Positions 41,925 to 46,114 of a stretch of DNA of 46,114 bases are shown here, in pieces. Source of the DNA: Gonapodya prolifera JEL478 (taxonomy: Eukaryota > Monoblepharomycota > Monoblepharidomycetes > Monoblepharidales > Gonapodyaceae); contig KQ965891.1 of the NCBI GenBank assembly GCA_001574975.1, forward strand, positions 9,013 to 55,126. The letters run 5' to 3'. Within the stretch, counting starts at the first letter, position 1. Each line of letters starts with the position of its first letter. A program made the position numbers and the translations under genes. The notes under the pieces were generated by a model. That model saw nothing but the letters and a program-made list of their open reading frames with translations. It was not told where the DNA came from and searched no databases.

Positions 41925-43824
41925 TTATTGTGTCACTTTTGTAAATGCTAGCACTGATATGACAGCATAATGTGATCTCACGCGCTCTTCATACTGTACG
42001 TCATCAGTCTTACAGAAGAATTTATCCCTTGGAACAATTCTCTCGTCATGGACACCCACCAGATACCGCACAACCATCAGGGTCTTAAAGTCTGCCGTCC
42101 ATCCCCCCCAATGACAGACTTGCTGCAGGTCCCATTGGCATACTTGGTAGCAATACTGACATCCGCCACGTTGGAAGGAATGGGTGCCGTACAACTCCTT
42201 TCGCAGCTGAACGTCTTTAAGATCATCCTTGAATGTGTCTCAAAATTGAGCATATTTCTGCAATCTTGATGGGTGTTTCAGCATCTTTTGATGTAGAACA
42301 CTTTCATCAGGTGCAGCTCACCCACCCAAGTACGGCATGGCTCAAACGGTCCATCCGCCCCACGAGATACACCGAGGAAGAGGGGTCCATTGTAGGGCCG
42401 GGCTCACTCCTGTGCTGGGTTGTAATTTATGCGGTCGAGATGGTAGTATAGAAAACGGTCAAAGGGGCAGAGATGTCTCAGCGGAAATGCCTTGAGACCT
42501 TTGAGTACGGGTAGCACATGGTAGCAGAGTTGATTCACATATGTCTGCACCCAAAAGCATTCACTTGCAAAAACTCACGACGACCCCGCTCAGTTTTTCG
42601 AAAGTCCAGAGACAACTCAAGGATTTTTCCTTCGTCCAGAATTCTGACATGCTGGGTATCAAGACAAAGGGCCTCATCTGCCTTTAGGAACATCAGAAAC
42701 GCAACTTAATAGATTGCCTTATTTGTATCGCAAGGTGGAATTCTCATAACGGAGCAAGCGGCCAAAATTTTCATTCCACACTCACATAGTTCCGACATGC
42801 CCAACGCGGCCATCCTAAGCGAGAAAAATGGCCATGCAAGGCCTTCAAGTCTTTGTGCGTAAATGGCTTTCACTGATCCGGGGGTTTCGCCTCTCGTCCC
42901 CTAAGCTCAGGAACAGACATAATTTAGATTTTCAGTTGGTTGACATTCTATCCTGCAATGTACATACATTGTGCTTGTAAATGCCGCTCATAAAGTTCTT
43001 CACACATGTGTGCGGGCAGGGTTTCCTCGCCTGCACAACCAAGAATGCTGGGAAATTTGCAAGTCCAAATTTTCATTGGGCAAATGACTCACCATATATC
43101 TTCACTGCGGCTAACACGCTCATATTGATCCATCGTTTTCATCTCCAGCAAGTTGGACATAGTAACTTGAGATTGACGATCGAGCACTCGCAACAGTCGA
43201 GAACTATCACAAATGAGAACTGTCCATTTGCATCCATGAGAATCACATTTCTCAATGGGGGTACCACTCACCAAATGGCCTTCGCAAATGAATGTTGCGT
43301 TGCTACCTTGCAATTTGATGACTTCACCTTGCTCGTAGCCTTTGTATATCAAATAGATGAGAATCCAGTTCACAAGCTTTCCGTCCAAAATGTTGGGATC
43401 AAATGTGGGATCAAATTACTTTACCCATCTGACAAACCGAAGGAAACCGCTAAAAGAACGTGGGCATGAGCAGTGAAGAAACAATGATAATGTAACGCAA
43501 ACATTTGACGCACTTTTCCCATTGAATCTGGGTTCGCTTGACTCGAAATCCCTGTACAATGGTCTCGACAGCAGCATTTGCGTCGATGGCACTGTGAGCG
43601 CCATTCATGACTGGAGTTTCCAAAGAGAGCGCCGGCGCAGATCCACTCAATCGATTCTCCTCAAGATTCAGGGCATCATCAGCAGCGATTTCGTCCAAGT
43701 CCAGCTGCTCACCATCGCCACTGTCCAGTATTTCTTTGCTTGGGTCATCATCGCATAAGCCATCCAAAAGATCGGCGGCGTTCCAAGAGGAATCGCTGTC
43801 ATCTGCGGAACTTGAGCCAGACAT
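41925..43824 (-). pseudogene. tyrosine recombinase gene, Crypton-like, decayed
   Basis: Exon 1 starts at ATG 43824 (MSGSSSADDSDSSWNAADLLDG), a Ser/Asp-rich head, and ends at a GTGCGT donor near 43530. Middle exons (43390-43080, then ILGCAGEETLPAHM at about 43040) look helical. The catalytic half shows ADEALCLDTQHVRILDEG and LELSLDFRKTERG (about 42690-42580), GPLFLGVSRG (about 42390) and THSFQRGGCQY with HWGGW and VRYLVG (42190-42060). These correspond to the H-x-x-R, H/W and nucleophile Tyr boxes of tyrosine recombinases, as in fungal Cryptons. The first catalytic Arg before ADEAL reads Lys. In-frame stops lie between 42530 and 42230. It is probably inactive; element ends were not found. Confidence 0.6.
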
Positions 43825-44164
43825 CAGCCAAGCACGGACCGATCTATTTTTCGGTTACAGATGTGAATCATAGCTATCTGCCCGATAAGGTTGTCATCGG
43901 AGAAGATGCTTGCGAATGGAGTAAGGCAAGCAGGGGGGCCTTCTACGTGGCACAGACCCCGTCCACTACCCCACCAAGTGTAAAAAGATATACATTACAC
44001 AAGACAAAGATGACTTGCTCCGGGGACCAACTTAAGCAGTTTGACAACACAACATTGCTATCACAGGCCGTGATGGACGAAATAAGACTTAAAACCTTTC
44101 AGTGCTCAGACGTAGCGACGACAGGGAATCACACGAACCACCGGTCTGCGCGGCTGGACGACCA
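43825..44164. other. interval upstream of the recombinase gene
   Basis: No gene is recognised in these 340 bases. The small plus-strand frames are not convincing. Confidence 0.4.
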
Positions 44165-45190
44165 ATATTGTTTTTTCTGCCTTACAAGCCTGGAGCCCTG
44201 CCGGCCAGGACTCGACTTGTAGAGAAGTTCTACTTATGTCCGATTGTGCTGCGAGATTGTTTGGACGACTGTCATCGTATTTTTGCCCCGTAAGACTCCT
44301 GTTCTGTCCACGACTCTGCTGGCGGGGAACGGCGTCTTTCAGCGAGTGAGATCGGGAGACTGTTCTTTCACATTCCATGAGTTTCGGTTGGACGTCTGCT
44401 CTCTATTCCTTTCCTCTGTACGAGTCGTTCCGGGCCGCTCACGAGTCGACCTCGCAGCGGGGACGTGCAAATTATTTTTGCCTCACGAGTCTGGAGTCTT
44501 GCCGTACTCAGGATCCCGCTTGAGGGGACCTAGAGGCGAATTAAACTCGTGCTCGGGGACTGTTCTTTCGTCTGTTGAATCAGTCACCCACAATGCGGCG
44601 GTTGCAGAACTAAAGTGCGGGACCGGACTCTGCATGCAGATGTATTGTTTCGCCCCGCGACACTGGAGTCCTGACTCTCCGCGAGAGGGGACGGGTCTTT
44701 TAGTCGCACATGCGCTGGGAGCCCATGCTGTCGATCCAAAAGAATCGAGTACGGAGATCCAAGGAAGTTGGCGTTGTCGGCGAATCAGTCTGCGGTTTTC
44801 TTTTGCGCCTCAGGGCGCGTCTTGTAATAGATGGAGGCAGGCGTTGCGCCGAAATGCTAGCAAGGCATGTGTCCAGACGATCATTTGCGACACCGTTCTT
44901 TGAACCTCGAAATCAGTTGTACATTTACGAGGACGTGATCCGCTCCGGACCCCTTACTGGACAAACTCTCTCTTTAGACATACATCCAACAATATTTTCG
45001 CCCTACAATGATGACCAGGAAAGCAATTGAGGGGAAGATCATTCTGTACGTTTATCTGGCGATCGTCTTTCTCCCTCCTTCCTTCGCCTCTAACAATTAT
45101 TGTTTTGCCCCGCGTGAACGGGGTTCGAGATCTCTGCATGAGAGGAAGATGTTGTTGATGTACTACTGATGTGAGTGAGACCTTTTACAT
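44165..45190 (+). repeat. field of diverged 50-base boxes and TTCTTTC motifs
   Basis: A box of the type TATTRTTTTGCC, then CRCGAG, then CTGGAGTCCTG, then a GAGGGGA-like end, recurs at about 44169, 44278, 44473, 44642 and 45098, with a weaker copy near 44990. After several boxes a CTGTTCTTTC motif follows (44355, 44556; variants near 44888 and 45036), and an ACATTCCA motif occurs at 44368 and 45187. Spacing is irregular (110-450 bases). No coding frame explains it. Confidence 0.55.
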
Positions 45191-45573
45191 TCCACAGTAT
45201 CAATTCAAAAAGCCAAATGGAAGTCGAATTTTTTGCAAAAAGCAGCTTAGTTGATAATGTTTCATATTCGAGCTGTGTTTCAAACTCTTTTATTGTTTTA
45301 AAAATCTGGGCCTGTAACTCTGCAGTTCTGATGATCAGTTTTTTTGTAAATCCTTATCTAAAATGCTGTACACTCAACGCTCCAACGGGACTCTTTATTT
45401 CTCAAAAACAAAGGACACAGACTCTGAAATCCGAAGAAATGACGGCTCTCCTTTTGCACTTGTCAAACACCTGGTATATATAGCTATTGTTGCTACTGTG
45501 CTGATTTTGATAGCTTTAGAGACAATGTATAGGGTCAAGCAAAAGAGTGAGTCGAACAGGTGATGCGTAGGGA
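45191..45573. other. AT-rich non-coding interval
   Basis: No supported gene. It has a short ATATATAG stretch near 45475, and frames with a membrane-like run (YIAIVATVLILIALETM) that I regard as chance in AT-rich DNA. Confidence 0.4.
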
Positions 45574-45615
45574 TACGAGGGAGCGAGTTGAAACTCGCCA
45601 ACTCGCTCCCTCGTA
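45574..45615. repeat. 17-bp perfect hairpin, 8-base loop
   Basis: The left arm TACGAGGGAGCGAGTTG (45574-45590) and right arm CAACTCGCTCCCTCGTA (45599-45615) are exact complements with the loop AAACTCGC. It is the strongest local inverted repeat seen in the window apart from transposon TIRs. Confidence 0.85.
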
Positions 45616-45770
45616 ACTCGCAAATGCGAGTGGAGTTGGGGTTTTTGCGAGGGAGCGAGTTCGGGAGTTGGCTCGATTACGAGGGAGCGAGTTAGGAGTT
45701 TGTAAAGGGTCGAGGGAGCGAGTAGCGAGTTGAATTTAGCCAACTCCGAGTCAACTCCCTCGGAACCCCT
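45574..45770 (+). repeat. CGAGGGAGCGAGT repeat cluster
   Basis: The 13-base core CGAGGGAGCGAGT occurs at 45576, about 45645, 45679 and 45712 in direct orientation, and once inverted in the hairpin. Partial CTCCCTCG and AACTCSC forms surround them. An A-run closes the cluster near 45774-45783. It could be a small non-autonomous element with an A-tail, or a locally amplified palindrome. Confidence 0.75.
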
Positions 45771-45892
45771 CTCAAAAAAAAAACGATATGAGCACAGGTG
45801 GACCAAGTACACCAGGAGGCGATGGATGGATCGCCGCGAAGCGATTCGTCACTTCCAAGCGGGAAGAGTCATGGGTGTTTCAGGATGGACAC

Positions 45893-46086
45893 TGTGGCGG
45901 AACTACTACAGTCCGCCAGGGAGTGGTCCGAAGGGATTGGCGTTGTGGGCGCCGGTAGGCGTCGTGACCACAGTAGCCCTCGGAACCGGTCAATATATAG
46001 CACATGTACTAGACGAACAACAGAGCTATTCCATACTCAAAACTAATCTTACCCTAACGACTAACTCCCGTAGTAACCCTACTACA
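45893..46086 (+). repeat. candidate LTR at the right edge (194 bp)
   Basis: It begins TGTGGCGGAAC, has TATATA at 45995-46000, a CTAA/CCCT-rich tail, and ends CTACTACA. TGGGGAGACGACC follows from 46089 and could be a primer-binding site, so a gypsy element may begin here and extend beyond the window. No second copy is present to prove it. Its layout resembles that of the 38514-38750 insert. Confidence 0.4.
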
Positions 46087-46114
46087 TTTGGGGAGACGAC
46101 CGGAGGACTCGTAG

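Noticed and set aside
45098-45150. tRNA-like gene (GGGGTTCGAGA segment)
   Set aside because: A T-loop-like word is present but no acceptor stem, D-arm or anticodon arm can be built around it. No tRNA or rRNA was found elsewhere in the window.
45175-45563. Small membrane protein in the AT-rich interval
   Set aside because: A hydrophobic run alone in AT-rich DNA is weak evidence; no start context, conservation or splice signals support it.

Overview
The window looks like a nuclear contig from a filamentous or zoosporic fungus. It has short GT-AG introns (about 50-110 bases), secreted oxidative enzymes, ankyrin and F-box-like genes, and a dense load of eukaryotic transposons. The Cache-type sensor gene, the ankyrin gene and the style of the LPMO-like protein remind me most of Chytridiomycota. 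The CACTA-like transposase belongs to a group I know best from Agaricomycetes. The phylum is therefore an inference, not a result. Single N bases (625, 2208, 2362, 2643) and a 47-N gap (22544-22590) mark a draft assembly.

Region 1 (1-8900) is nested LTR retrotransposons. A Ty3/gypsy chromovirus runs rightward and ends in a 241-bp LTR at 2758. It abuts, and apparently inserted into, an older gypsy element on the minus strand (gag at 7588, going left). That older element also carries a 240-bp solo LTR of the first element's family (4599-4838), with perfect 5-bp target duplications.

Region 2 (8900-19051) begins with a 107-bp tandem repeat. It continues with a secreted, GPI-type LPMO-like gene of about ten exons. 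The last intron of that gene holds a complete 7131-bp CACTA-like transposon (11715-18845) with CAC-starting TIRs, ATA target duplication, a multi-exon transposase and an RGG-rich accessory gene. The host gene also has two in-frame nonsense codons.

Region 3 (19100-25910) holds two copies of a GT25-type glycosyltransferase on either side of a minus-strand ankyrin-repeat gene. The second copy is truncated and split by a 3252-bp PIF/Harbinger element with transposase and Myb/trihelix-like accessory genes.

Region 4 (26876-37400) is the most ordinary part. It holds an apparently intact laccase-like multicopper oxidase with six exons, a PAP2 lipid phosphatase whose intron carries a GC-rich repeat, an F-box-like gene, an unrecognised gene, and a Cache-type membrane sensor that stops before any cyclase domain.

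Region 5 (37880-46114) returns to mobile DNA: a 5'-truncated gypsy chromovirus carrying a further insertion, a degenerate tyrosine-recombinase (Crypton-like) gene, a field of diverged boxes, a strong GC-rich hairpin array, and a candidate LTR at the right edge.

The host genes suggest oxidative and polysaccharide-related secretion plus sensing and signalling. No operon-like organisation is expected or seen. The best discovery is the set of clean nested insertions, with exact ends, into host genes.
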